The notes under the pieces were generated by a model. It saw only the letters and a program-made list of their open reading frames with translations, was not told where the DNA came from and did not search any database. A stretch of DNA of 64,000 bases, from NCBI GenBank assembly GCA_011056555.1, contig DSEQ01000035.1:1-64000 (forward strand). Direction: 5' to 3'. Origin of the DNA: Candidatus Zixiibacteriota bacterium (GTDB lineage Bacteria > Zixibacteria > MSB-5A5 > JAABVY01). Shown piece after piece: positions 17,421 to 25,558 of the stretch (positions are counted from its first letter, which is position 1; the number at the start of each line of letters is the position of its first letter). The position numbers and the translations under genes are program-made.

Positions 17421-18617
17421 CTATCTAATAGTGTCCTCGCCCGAACGAGTATTACCGGAGGAACTGTCGCTCTGCCTTTTGCTCGGCGCCACATAACCAC
17501 TGCGGCCATCAGGCCTTCCCGCCGCCTCATAAGCGTAGCCAAGCTCGGCAGTAAGCGTTCTTGTTTTCCCCCCCCTGAGAATCTTGAGATCAATCCTGCT
17601 TTCGGGCTTGCTGTTCAAAATCAATTTGCGCAACTGCTCTGAGCTCTGGACCTTGTGCCATCCGAAGTCGAGAAGTATATCACCTTCACGGATACCGGCG
17701 CGATAGGCGGGAGAGTTGTCCTGCACCTGAGTAATATAGACGCCATAATTAATATTGAAAACCCGTTTGGCCCAGATAATATCGAGATCTTCGGGAATGA
17801 CTCCAAGGAATGCACCATGGTGTATGCGACCGGAAATTATTCCCTCGGCCGACTCAGCTATTTTGTTGGAGGGAATCATCAGGCTGTAGCCTCCCACCGG
17901 GAATTCGATTTCAGAATCTGTGAGGAGCAGAGATTTCTCTTTCATTCCGGATCGCTCGGCAAAATTTAAATTACCGAGTGAAACAGGCTCAGTTAATTTA
18001 TAGGCGATCATCCCTACAACCTTGATTTCGGAATTGACCACCACACCGCCGGCACATCCCGGAGAAAGGTCGGCGGTGACGAGTATGTCGCCATTATCGT
18101 TGCGCCCGGCGGCAATGCCATAGGCAAACGAAGGGAAAATTCCAAATGAATTTCCTACCAGCCCCACCCAATGCCCCGGTACAAGCCGATCAGAATCGGC
18201 AAACTGCGGGGCGGCATAGGGCGGCTGCCTGACTTTAAGCACGGCCACACCATTCTCCAGATCGACGCCCAGGAGATCGGCATAACGCGAGCTGCCGTCA
18301 GCGAACGTAATTTTGAAAAGATTGCCCTGCTCAGTCACCGAGGAGGAGGTGACGATATGCCCCAGACTGTCATAGATAAATCCGCTGCCTATCGCGGTTT
18401 CATACCCACCCCTGCGTGACGGAGGAAAATAGTTGCTTCGCGCCGTGGGCACGGCGGAAACAGATATGGTCACGGCATAATGTTTTGCGGTTTCATAGAT
18501 GGAGGCGTACTCATTTTCGAGGTTTTTCAGACGCTGCCCAGCGGCCGATGCGGGTATTAAAAGACCCAGGAATATACAGAGCGCAATTAGCCTGTCTGTC
18601 AGCCTATTCCCGGGCAT
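17421..18617 (-). CDS. HtrA/DegP-like PDZ protein with a dead protease domain
   Basis: A 398-residue exported protein with a signal peptide (about residues 7-27), a trypsin-like domain (about 65-245), one PDZ domain (about 265-352) and a low-complexity tail. The HtrA landmarks are recognisable but the triad is gone. The His position reads VTSSSV (Ser93 for His). The Asp position reads ENGVAVLKV (Gly123 for Asp). The serine motif GNSGG reads GCAGG (Ala189 for Ser). The fold appears kept, so it should bind but not cut. It follows the anti-sigma gene by 7 bases, in the place MucD/DegP-type proteases take in sigma-E operons. A role as a misfolded-protein sensor or chaperone is inferred. Confidence 0.85.
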   Translation of the reverse strand: MPGNRLTDRLIALCIFLGLLIPASAAGQRLKNLENEYASIYETAKHYAVTISVSAVPTARSNYFPPSRRGGYETAIGSGFIYDSLGHIVTSSSVTEQGNLFKITFADGSSRYADLLGVDLENGVAVLKVRQPPYAAPQFADSDRLVPGHWVGLVGNSFGIFPSFAYGIAAGRNDNGDILVTADLSPGCAGGVVVNSEIKVVGMIAYKLTEPVSLGNLNFAERSGMKEKSLLLTDSEIEFPVGGYSLMIPSNKIAESAEGIISGRIHHGAFLGVIPEDLDIIWAKRVFNINYGVYITQVQDNSPAYRAGIREGDILLDFGWHKVQSSEQLRKLILNSKPESRIDLKILRGGKTRTLTAELGYAYEAAGRPDGRSGYVAPSKRQSDSSSGNTRSGEDTIR

Positions 18618-18624
18618 AATCCGC

Positions 18625-19320
18625 TTAGTATGGATTGCGGCCAGAGCCGGCGTTTGTGACCACAGGAAAAATATACTTACGCGACTCGTTATACTTCTCT
18701 TCTACAGTCTGGTCCAGATTATGGGTCCGGTCCTGAAAGCCGCCAAAGCTATTGGCCGCATTGAGACGCATCCAGTCAATCATACGCTTCTGGTCCTTCA
18801 GGAAAGTGGCAACCTGAAGCGAGTCCAGCCTTTCCGCATTCAAGGCCATCTCAGAGGCGGAAATATTCTGAGTGGGCCGGGTGAAATTCATTTCGGGCGG
18901 CCGATAATTGACCGAATTGATTGTGCCCCTGTCACGGTCGGCAATATTATCGCTGCCGCCGCCTATGATGGCGAACTGGCTGAAGGCCAGGAAGGCCGCG
19001 ATGACGATAAAACCTGCGGCCGCAAAAACCGGGGCAAGCGATCTCAGTCGATAGGTAAGAACCGAGGGCACATTGGATATCCTTGTCGTCTCCGTACGAG
19101 GCGCGGAGTAGATCCGGGCAAACAACCGGTCGTTGAAGTCGTCTGCGAGCTCTTCCCTGGGGAGAGCCTTGAGGCCGGCTCTTACCTGCTCATGGAAAAG
19201 CATTTCCTTCTGGCAATTAGTACAATTCTCAATGTGCTTTAACAATTCTTCCTTAGTACTGTACGAAAGCTCATCATCATAATACGCCGAAATGTAACAG
19301 CGAGCCTTTCGACAGTTCAT
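18625..19320 (-). CDS. Zinc-type anti-sigma factor
   Basis: A 231-residue membrane protein. The N-terminal cytosolic anti-sigma domain has the zinc motif His29-x3-Cys33-x2-Cys36 (KHIENCTNCQKE), preceded by Cys3 and Cys8. A membrane segment lies at about residues 95-117 (LAPVFAAAGFIVIAAFLAF), and about 110 residues are periplasmic. It should hold the ECF sigma factor until an envelope signal arrives. Its start lies 44 bases inside the sigma gene, giving strict co-translation. The motif is of the ZAS type, so thiol or oxidative signals are possible as well as proteolysis. Confidence 0.88.
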   Translation of the reverse strand: MNCRKARCYISAYYDDELSYSTKEELLKHIENCTNCQKEMLFHEQVRAGLKALPREELADDFNDRLFARIYSAPRTETTRISNVPSVLTYRLRSLAPVFAAAGFIVIAAFLAFSQFAIIGGGSDNIADRDRGTINSVNYRPPEMNFTRPTQNISASEMALNAERLDSLQVATFLKDQKRMIDWMRLNAANSFGGFQDRTHNLDQTVEEKYNESRKYIFPVVTNAGSGRNPY

Positions 19321-19879
19321 AATACTCCTCCATCTTGGGCTTTATCTGATCCCGCAGGAGATTCCGGGCACGGTTGACCCGGGATTTGACGGTTCCCAGC
19401 GGGACCGAGAGAATCTGGGCTATCTCTTCGTAAGAGAGCTGATCTATATCACGTAATATGAATGCTTCTTTATACTTATCAGGGAGCTTCTTGAGCGCTT
19501 TCTTGAGCATGCCCATAACTTTCGTGGGGTCGCCGAGCTGCTTCTTCTCAGGTGCCGAAAGCTTTTCCCTGAAATCCTCGATATCGAAAAATTTGATGCG
19601 CTTCTTACGGCGCAACTCGTTACGCGCCAGGTTCAAGGCAATCGTGTAAACCCAGGTGGATACCGCGAAACGGAAATCGAAGGTATGGCAGTGCTGATGC
19701 ACTCTCAGAAATGTCTCCTGAACGATCTCCTCCGCCTCCTCCTTGGAGTCGAGCATGCGGTTTATTACTGTGAAAAGTCGGTTTTTGTAGCGGTCAACAA
19801 ATATATTAAAAGCCACCATGTCCTGTTTCTGGATGCGCTTCATCAATTCAACGTCAGTCAATTTTTCACGCGAAGTCAT
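19277..19879 (-). CDS. ECF RNA polymerase sigma factor (RpoE-like)
   Basis: A 200-residue ECF sigma factor. Region 2 spans about residues 25-95 (FVDRYKNRLFTVINRML ... STWVYTIALNLARNELRR) and region 4 about 130-185 (LPDKYKEAFILRDIDQLSYEEIA then GTVKSRVNRARNLL). It heads a three-gene operon with its anti-sigma factor and an HtrA-like protein, the layout of envelope-stress sigma-E systems. A GGAACT element upstream suggests it drives its own promoter. Confidence 0.93.
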   Translation of the reverse strand: MTSREKLTDVELMKRIQKQDMVAFNIFVDRYKNRLFTVINRMLDSKEEAEEIVQETFLRVHQHCHTFDFRFAVSTWVYTIALNLARNELRRKKRIKFFDIEDFREKLSAPEKKQLGDPTKVMGMLKKALKKLPDKYKEAFILRDIDQLSYEEIAQILSVPLGTVKSRVNRARNLLRDQIKPKMEEYYELSKGSLLHFGVL

Positions 19880-19904
19880 AAATATCCCTTCTGCTTTATA
19901 TTAA

Positions 19905-19932
19905 ATATACACTCTTCTTTTTATTCAGTTCC
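19905..19932 (-). promoter_or_regulatory. Candidate autoregulated ECF promoter
   Basis: On the minus strand GGAACT (19927-19932), typical of RpoE-like -35 elements, is followed after 16 bases by GTATAT (19905-19910), about 25 bases before the sigma gene ATG. The -35 is convincing, the -10 less so. Confidence 0.45.
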
Positions 19933-20025
19933 AGGCTTTTATCAAATGCAAATATCATACCAAGAATAAAAAGAGAGCGGAAATAATGTACAAAATTTAT
20001 CCTGAATACGCAAACAATATATCAA

Positions 20026-21240
20026 TTATTTGCCGTAGCCCAGCGCCAGTATGATTGCCACCGAAATCGCCACAAATAATGCGGGCCCCAGTATGAGCGG
20101 ATAAATCCTCTTGAGGCTCGACCTGAAATACTCCTTGGTCAGGATAAGGCACAGATGCAGGGGCGAAGTCATAACCCCAATAAGCCCGCTGGCATAGGCC
20201 AGGACTATCATCGAGATTTTCGGCTCGGGAGCCATTAAAATAGGGATCAGGATGGGGTATACGATTCCCACATAAGCGGTTACGATACCGGCCACAAATC
20301 CTATCAGAAAACATGAAAGGGATACAACCGCCCAGTCCGGCACGCCCCAAGAGGCGATTCTATGGGCAATATCCACTGCCGCCCCGGAATCGCTTATGAT
20401 TGCCTGAAACACCATGACACCGAACATCAGCGAGATGATGGCGAAGGAGCAACCCTCCTTAACAGAGCGCAACGTGAGGCTCAATGGCGGCCTCACAAGG
20501 ACCAGGAAGAGTGCAAACGCTATGGCCAGGCTGAGCAGAAGATCGGCACCAAAGACAAGGGTAATAAAAACCACCGCCAGGATCGGCCAGACCCCTGACA
20601 ATACATTCAGCCAGCTCGCTCTCAGGGATTGATCCCGTGTAAATCTGGACACATTTTTCATGGGAAATATAAGAAAAATCAGCCCCCCCAGTATGAAGGG
20701 AATCGAGAACGGTGCCTGCCATAAGGAGATTTGAGAAATATCCAGCTCCAGAATTGCTGCGGCCAAAATGATACCCGGATAAATCGGCCAGCAGAATTCG
20801 AATATGTGCCTGAACCAGTAATTTATCGCCGAGAGACGAGCTTTACTGATAGGTTGCCCCTCGGCTCCCGCTGCCACCAGCGGAGCCGAGAGAAGCGCCC
20901 CCCCGGGCATAGGCATCAGACCTATAATTACCGGGCATAGAACCAGCGTCACCTTGATCGATCCCGATAAATTCTCTATCCCCGAAACCAGCCGGCCGGT
21001 GATCTCCAGATTTTTTAGGAGCGTCCCCAGGGTGCTGATGGTGCTGACTATCAGTATAAGTCGAATAGTGCGCCAGGCGACCATTCCTCCCAGTACCGAT
21101 TTTCCTATCTCGAAAAAATGCTCTCCGAACAGGAACCCGAGCGCAATCCCTCCCAGAAATATGGAAACGCCCACCGAAAGCCTTATTCTCAAGAGCAGGA
21201 TGATAATTCCGAAAACGACTGCAAGCTTGGCGATTTCCAT
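20026..21240 (-). CDS. DUF401-family membrane transporter
   Basis: A roughly 404-residue polytopic protein with some 10-12 membrane helices, matching the DUF401 group (gluconate/ion-transporter-like). Visible family-type motifs are LMPMPGGALLSAPLV with the following INYWFRHIFEFCWPIYPG, and near the end IVTAYVGIVYPILIPILM then GVMTSPLHLCLILT. The frame is open to 21381, but that form would run over the start of the divergent nitroreductase gene and add a polar N-terminus, so the ATG at 21240 (MEIAKLAVVFG) is chosen. The substrate is unknown. Confidence 0.82.
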   Translation of the reverse strand: MEIAKLAVVFGIIILLLRIRLSVGVSIFLGGIALGFLFGEHFFEIGKSVLGGMVAWRTIRLILIVSTISTLGTLLKNLEITGRLVSGIENLSGSIKVTLVLCPVIIGLMPMPGGALLSAPLVAAGAEGQPISKARLSAINYWFRHIFEFCWPIYPGIILAAAILELDISQISLWQAPFSIPFILGGLIFLIFPMKNVSRFTRDQSLRASWLNVLSGVWPILAVVFITLVFGADLLLSLAIAFALFLVLVRPPLSLTLRSVKEGCSFAIISLMFGVMVFQAIISDSGAAVDIAHRIASWGVPDWAVVSLSCFLIGFVAGIVTAYVGIVYPILIPILMAPEPKISMIVLAYASGLIGVMTSPLHLCLILTKEYFRSSLKRIYPLILGPALFVAISVAIILALGYGK

Positions 21241-21334
21241 AGCCCGTAAGTATACATAATGCTTAAACTTAAATCCAGCAAAATAAAGGAAAACAGTTGA
21301 CAGGGGCGGCGGTTTTGATAGCTTATGCTGTGGA

Positions 21335-21340
21335 TATAAT
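21335..21340 (+). promoter_or_regulatory. -10 box of the nitroreductase promoter
   Basis: A perfect TATAAT lies 24 bases before the ATG at 21359. A start of transcription near 21347 would leave only a 12-base leader with GGAG in it. The matching -35 is poor (TTTTGA with a 16-base gap); a TTGACA at 21297-21302 is too far away. Confidence 0.45.
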
Positions 21341-21358
21341 ATCAGCATGGAGAATTTA

Positions 21359-21871
21359 ATGGATTTCTTTGATGTGGTCAATAAACGGCGTTCGATCAGG
21401 GCCTACGAAAACAAACCTGTGGAGGAAGATAAACTGCGGCAGATCCTGAAGGCCGGCCGCAAGGCCCCTTCCGCCAACAACAAGCAGAACTGGAAGTTCA
21501 TTGTGGTCAGGGATAAGTTCAAGATTGAGAAGCTGACCTATGCCTGCAAGCAGCAGAACTTCGTCAGTGAGGCTCCGGTGCTGATAATTGGATGCGCCTT
21601 AAACACCGATTATAAGATGACCTGCGGGCAACTGGCGTATCCCATAGACACATCCATTGCGCTTACCCATATGATGCTGGCGGCCACCGCGCTCGACCTG
21701 GGAACATGCTGGCTGGGCGCATTTTATGAGGACAAAGTCAGAAAAATCCTGAGGATTCCTGAGGATGTTCGAGTGGTAGGAATATTGACCCTTGGCTACC
21801 CCAGATTCCAACCCTCAGAAACCAACAGAAAAAATCTAAGCGAGATCGTCTCATTCGATAAATGGGGCTAA
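21359..21871 (+). CDS. Nitroreductase-family protein
   Basis: A 170-residue FMN-dependent oxidoreductase of the nitroreductase family. The N-terminal FMN-binding RRSIRAYENKPVEEDKL, the PSANNKQNWKFIVV segment and the later MMLAATALDLGTCWLGAF all fit the family. An upstream ATG at 21347 is in frame, but GGAG sits six bases before the ATG at 21359, which is preferred. The physiological substrate cannot be read. An 8-base inverted repeat (21870-21877 and 21900-21907) begins in the stop codon. Confidence 0.9.
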   Translation: MDFFDVVNKRRSIRAYENKPVEEDKLRQILKAGRKAPSANNKQNWKFIVVRDKFKIEKLTYACKQQNFVSEAPVLIIGCALNTDYKMTCGQLAYPIDTSIALTHMMLAATALDLGTCWLGAFYEDKVRKILRIPEDVRVVGILTLGYPRFQPSETNRKNLSEIVSFDKWG

Positions 21872-22064
21872 TTATTGTGCATTCAAGCAGTTCCCTGCCC
21901 AATAATTGTGCAGAAAAGGGAGCCTCGCCCGTCATCTCATGGTAGCATTCCATATCACCATTGAATACATCGACTTACGGGCGCATAATAGCATCAATAA
22001 CGGCAAGCGTTTTGCATGAGTTGAATACAGACGGGGAGTTTTATGTTGACCGTCCTGTTTATGA

Positions 22065-22084
22065 ATTTTTTCTTATGAAAAAAT
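22065..22084 (+). other. Hairpin in the leader of the outer-membrane cassette
   Basis: ATTTTTTC (22065-22072), loop TTAT, GAAAAAAT (22077-22084) forms an 8-base-pair hairpin, extended outward by CCTGT/ACAGG after a small bulge. It ends 9 bases before the AGGAGG ribosome site of the gene at 22104. It could shape mRNA stability or translation. There is no T-run after it, so it is not a terminator. Confidence 0.4.
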
Positions 22085-22103
22085 AGACAGGATAGGAGGC
22101 AGG

Positions 22104-22895
22104 ATGCCGAAGAGGCCAGTTACTTTTTTGATCGGACTATTTATGTTTTTCGCAGCTAACAACTATGCACAGGATGCTGACCTGAATCCGCTGCCGGACG
22201 TTGCCAGCCCTGACAAACTGGTGGACTACCCCACGGCTGGAACACTTCCGAGAGCGTCATTTAATGTCGAGCTGGATGCCTTCTCACGGGGAGGCATACT
22301 GAGTTTCATCAATATCGGCCTGCATGAACGCTTTACCCTTGGAATATCTTATGGCGGGACCGGTATTCTGGGGGACATTGATCCAGACTGGCATAAGCGT
22401 CCGGAGTATAAAATCAAACTGCGGCTGATCGATGAAAGCTACGCCTTTCCGGCCATAGCCATCGGATTTGAATCCCAGGGTACCGGAATTTACGATGATG
22501 AGCTGGACCGTTATCAGTTCAAGGCGCCCGGCTTCTATCTGGTCGCGTCCAAAGGGTACAGGGCCTATAACTGGGTTTCCGGTATTCATCTGGGCGCTCA
22601 TTTAAATACAATTGAAGACAACAGGGACGGTGATGATGATCCCTCGTTCTTTGCGGGATTTGACATAACTTTTAACAATAATCTCTCTATCACGGGCGAA
22701 TATCAGGCGGCTCTAAATGATAATTCTGAGAGTTCCCGCTATGGCAGGGGACGCGGTTATATGAACATGGGTGTGCTGTGGACGTTCTCGGATCAACTGC
22801 AACTGGGCGCGATATTCAAAGATCTCTTAAATAATAGCAGAGTAACTGAGTCAATTACCAGAGAGCTGCGTATTACATATACGGAGAGATTTTAG
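22104..22895 (+). CDS. Predicted outer-membrane beta-barrel (YjbH-like), unknown function
   Basis: A 263-residue exported protein with a signal peptide ending at NNYAQ (about residue 22). Alternating aromatic/polar strands follow, and the protein ends in Phe (ITYTERF), as in barrel proteins. The stretch TLPRASFNVELDAFSRGGIL and GLHERFTLGISYGGTGILG resembles YjbH-type lipoprotein barrels and related proteins of FCB-group bacteria. It has a strong AGGAGG site. It is the first of three plus-strand genes; the next starts 16 bases on. Family assignment is tentative. Confidence 0.65.
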   Translation: MPKRPVTFLIGLFMFFAANNYAQDADLNPLPDVASPDKLVDYPTAGTLPRASFNVELDAFSRGGILSFINIGLHERFTLGISYGGTGILGDIDPDWHKRPEYKIKLRLIDESYAFPAIAIGFESQGTGIYDDELDRYQFKAPGFYLVASKGYRAYNWVSGIHLGAHLNTIEDNRDGDDDPSFFAGFDITFNNNLSITGEYQAALNDNSESSRYGRGRGYMNMGVLWTFSDQLQLGAIFKDLLNNSRVTESITRELRITYTERF

Positions 22896-22911
22896 AGAGC
22901 AGGTGATGATC

Positions 22912-23445
22912 ATGGCAAAAAAAGCAGTTTTCACAATCGCAATAATAGGCGCTTTGCTGATAATTGGGCAAGGCTGTTATACTATTATAAAGCATCCAAA
23001 TGTGGAATTGGCTGATCATTCGTTTGAATACTACAGCAGTAATTGCGGCAATTGCCATGATCTAATAACTGATTATCCATACGGCTACGGTTATTCCTCC
23101 TTTCCGGGCTACTGGGAAGATTATCACAATTACGGCCTTTACTATACCTTCCCATGGTGGTGGGAAAGTTACTGGTGGGATATAGATCTGGAACCCAATG
23201 AAAATTATTCGCCGACCGGCGCCGACCGGCGGCGCGGAATTCATATACCCCAGGGTAATTATGTACCTCCTCCGGCGGAGGTAACCAATCAAAGTCCCAC
23301 CCCGGGCGGTTCAGAAGGCGGAGGTATATCCACCGGCGGTGAATCCGGAGACGGCGATTCCAAGCAAAAAGATGAAAATTCCTCGCAGAAAGACTCCGAA
23401 GAGAAGAAAACGGAGCGCCGCAGACTACCATCAAAGGAGAAGTAG
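22912..23445 (+). CDS. Lipoprotein with a CGNCH (heme c-type) motif, unknown function
   Basis: A 177-residue predicted lipoprotein with a hydrophobic signal and lipobox IGQGC (Cys22). Cys45-x2-Cys48-His49 (NCGNCHD) is a perfect CXXCH c-type heme motif. A Tyr/Trp/Gly-rich segment follows (about residues 55-90, including FPWWWESYWWD). The rest is a Pro/Gly/Ser-rich, charged tail from about residue 100, probably disordered. The frame also offers GTG at 22903 and ATG at 22906; the ATG at 22912 has AGGTGA five bases before it. With a ccm cluster in the window a bound heme is plausible but unproven; the motif could also bind zinc. Confidence 0.7.
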   Translation: MAKKAVFTIAIIGALLIIGQGCYTIIKHPNVELADHSFEYYSSNCGNCHDLITDYPYGYGYSSFPGYWEDYHNYGLYYTFPWWWESYWWDIDLEPNENYSPTGADRRRGIHIPQGNYVPPPAEVTNQSPTPGGSEGGGISTGGESGDGDSKQKDENSSQKDSEEKKTERRRLPSKEK

Positions 23446-23447
23446 AT

Positions 23448-24752
23448 ATGAAAATAAATCATTATCTCTTTCTAATACTCGCCCTCCTGATAATGCTGCC
23501 TGCGATAATTTTTGCCCAGGACGGTCAGCTTATCGCGGAGATGACTGCGGGTAACAATTTCGGCCTGGGCGCGCGTGCCATGGGGATGGGAGGCGCACAT
23601 ATAGCTTCGGTTCTCGACGGTACAGCTCTGATTTATAATCCCGCTGCACTGGCGCGTATCAGGCGCATAGAATTCCTGGGAGGAATCTCGCATCAAAGCC
23701 TGGATAACAATGTGAACCCCAATTTACTGGGCCCCGCTCTTTCCGGGCTCAACGAGCGGGGACAAAATAATACCCGCCTGAACACCCTCAATCTGTCTAT
23801 CCCCTACCCGACCTACAGAGGAAGTCTGGTATTCGCATTCGGGCTGAACAGGGTGAAAAGTTTCGACAAAACCTTCGAGGTGGGCTATACTTTTATCGAC
23901 GGCGACATCCGCAGCGATGTCATCGGGACCGAAACCGAATCCGGGTCACTCTATGCTTTCAGCGCCGGTGGAGGTATCGATCTCTCCCCCAATATTTCAG
24001 TCGGGCTTTCAATCAACTACTACTTCGGAACCGATAATTACAACTGGCGGCTGACGGAAGGAGAATACCCCGATAATTTAAGCCCGCTGTTTATCGACAA
24101 TATCGAAGATGACTATTCGGCTGTCTCAGCCAAGGCGGGGATACTCTTTGCTGCAAATGAATATGTCTCATTGGGAGCTACGATCGAGACACCCATCCAA
24201 TATGAGATCGAGGAGCAGTTTGTGCAGCGCACGTATTCGGATGGGGATGGATATCTTGATGCCGGAAAAATTATTTATGATCTCTGGACACCGTTCTCGT
24301 TCGGCGCCGGTATCGGCCTTAACCTGAATTATCTGCATCTGGCAGCTGATATGAACTATACTGACTGGACCCAGATGGAGTACAAAGACAATCCGGCCAT
24401 GGAAATAGACAATATTTTTATTCAGGAATTCTATCGGGATGTGATCGGATTCTCAGTCGGCGGGGAATTTCTTATTCCCAGAATCGGGCTGAAGTTGCGC
24501 GCCGGATTCAAGCATGACCCTCTGCCTTATTCCGATGAAAACCTTATCCCCGAGGCCGGGCCGCCATACGGCATGAAGGTCCTGGATGATCGGCAGTTCG
24601 TTACATTCGGATTCGGCTACCTGATAGACCGGGTCATGACACTTGATATCGCTTTTGTACTGGGCGGATACAAGATTCAGGACAATGAGACTTCGATAAT
24701 CGAGGATTACGACTTGAGCCGAATTTTTGTCACCACCGGCTTCAGGCTGTAG
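23448..24752 (+). CDS. FadL/UPF0164-like outer-membrane transport protein
   Basis: A 434-residue outer-membrane protein with a signal peptide ending near IIFAQ (residue 23). The N-terminal stretch GARAMGMGGAHIASVLDGTALIYNPAALAR is the hallmark of FadL/TodX and the related PorV/UPF0164 barrels. The body is rich in barrel strands and ends in a strand (RIFVTTGFRL). FadL-type channels pass hydrophobic molecules through the outer membrane; PorV types help type 9 secretion, but no other secretion gene is nearby. It starts 2 bases after the lipoprotein stop, with AAGGAG before its ATG. A terminator follows. Confidence 0.82.
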   Translation: MKINHYLFLILALLIMLPAIIFAQDGQLIAEMTAGNNFGLGARAMGMGGAHIASVLDGTALIYNPAALARIRRIEFLGGISHQSLDNNVNPNLLGPALSGLNERGQNNTRLNTLNLSIPYPTYRGSLVFAFGLNRVKSFDKTFEVGYTFIDGDIRSDVIGTETESGSLYAFSAGGGIDLSPNISVGLSINYYFGTDNYNWRLTEGEYPDNLSPLFIDNIEDDYSAVSAKAGILFAANEYVSLGATIETPIQYEIEEQFVQRTYSDGDGYLDAGKIIYDLWTPFSFGAGIGLNLNYLHLAADMNYTDWTQMEYKDNPAMEIDNIFIQEFYRDVIGFSVGGEFLIPRIGLKLRAGFKHDPLPYSDENLIPEAGPPYGMKVLDDRQFVTFGFGYLIDRVMTLDIAFVLGGYKIQDNETSIIEDYDLSRIFVTTGFRL

Positions 24753-24774
24753 AAAATATTATTATCCAGGAATA

Positions 24775-24800
24775 AGCCCCGTTCGACGCGGGGCTTTTTT
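24775..24800 (+). terminator. Rho-independent terminator of the outer-membrane cassette
   Basis: AGCCCCG (24775-24781), loop TTCGACG, CGGGGCT (24789-24795) and then a T-run to 24800, 22 bases after the FadL-like gene stop. Confidence 0.9.
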
Positions 24801-24820
24801 ATTGTCATGCAAACGGGTTA

Positions 24821-25558
24821 TTATTCCAGATTCGCTTTCCAGCGATCAAATATATACTTTATACTCTCTGATACTTTTTCTTTAACTTTCTCCGCAAATA
24901 CCAGTCCTTTTTCATGATCGAAGTCGGGCTCACCCTCGCCTTTCTCATTATAGAGCAGGACTGTACCGGGGACAGGGTAAACATCGGTGCCGGGCATATA
25001 TTCATAGACCAAGGTCTTGCGATAACGCTTCTTGTCGGCCAGGGCCGGATCCAATGCGACTATATAGCCGGTTTCGTCGATACCGGCATGCCCGCCCTCC
25101 ATGCCGTAAACCTCTTTGGTAAGCTCGGCACAGAGAATCCACCAGTGAATCACCGCCACCTTCAGTCCCAGTTCACGGGAAGCTACCGAGGCGCAGTCTT
25201 TGAGAACGGCATTGTTCCCCCCATGCCCGTTCATGATTATAATCTTCCTGAATTTATGTCTCTGGAATGATTTGAGCAGGTCATAAACATAGTTCATCAG
25301 ATTCTCAGGTGTGATGGTGAGCGAGCCGGGGTAGTCCAGAAGGGATTTAGTGATTCCATACCAGATAGGAGGGGCCTTGATAAAATTGAATTTATCACAA
25401 ACAAATTCGGAGATGTCCTCGGGAATGAGAACGTCGGTGCCGAGGCATGCCGCCCCATGGGCCTCGATCGTACCGATCGGCAGCACGACCGTGTCGATCA
25501 TATCGGGGACCAGGTCCCTGATCTGCTGCCAGAGCATTCTTTCAAGCTTATGTGCCAT
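24821..25558 (-). CDS. Creatininase-family amidohydrolase
   Basis: A 245-residue cytosolic metal-dependent enzyme of the creatininase superfamily. The metal motif GTIEAHGAACLGTDVLIP gives Glu32, His34 and Asp42. NGHGGNNA and GGHAGIDETG supply later conserved residues. The family includes creatinine amidohydrolase, the formamide hydrolase ArfB and the mycofactocin peptidase MftE; which activity applies cannot be decided. Its ATG overlaps the stop of the DUF2064 gene by one base, so the two are coupled. Confidence 0.85.
   Translation of the reverse strand: MAHKLERMLWQQIRDLVPDMIDTVVLPIGTIEAHGAACLGTDVLIPEDISEFVCDKFNFIKAPPIWYGITKSLLDYPGSLTITPENLMNYVYDLLKSFQRHKFRKIIIMNGHGGNNAVLKDCASVASRELGLKVAVIHWWILCAELTKEVYGMEGGHAGIDETGYIVALDPALADKKRYRKTLVYEYMPGTDVYPVPGTVLLYNEKGEGEPDFDHEKGLVFAEKVKEKVSESIKYIFDRWKANLE

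Noticed and set aside
21297-21340. TTGACA at 21297 paired with TATAAT at 21335 as one promoter
   Set aside because: The 32-base gap is far too long for sigma-70.
20040-21381. Longer form of the DUF401 gene starting at 21381
   Set aside because: It would run over the divergent nitroreductase start and add about 47 polar residues before the first conserved helix.
21870-21907. Inverted repeat after the nitroreductase gene as a terminator
   Set aside because: The 8-base stem is A/T-rich with a 22-base loop and no T-run.
24821-25558. HAGIDET in the creatininase-like protein as a lost metal ligand
   Set aside because: This position varies among active members (MftE-type proteins also differ), so no loss of function can be claimed.
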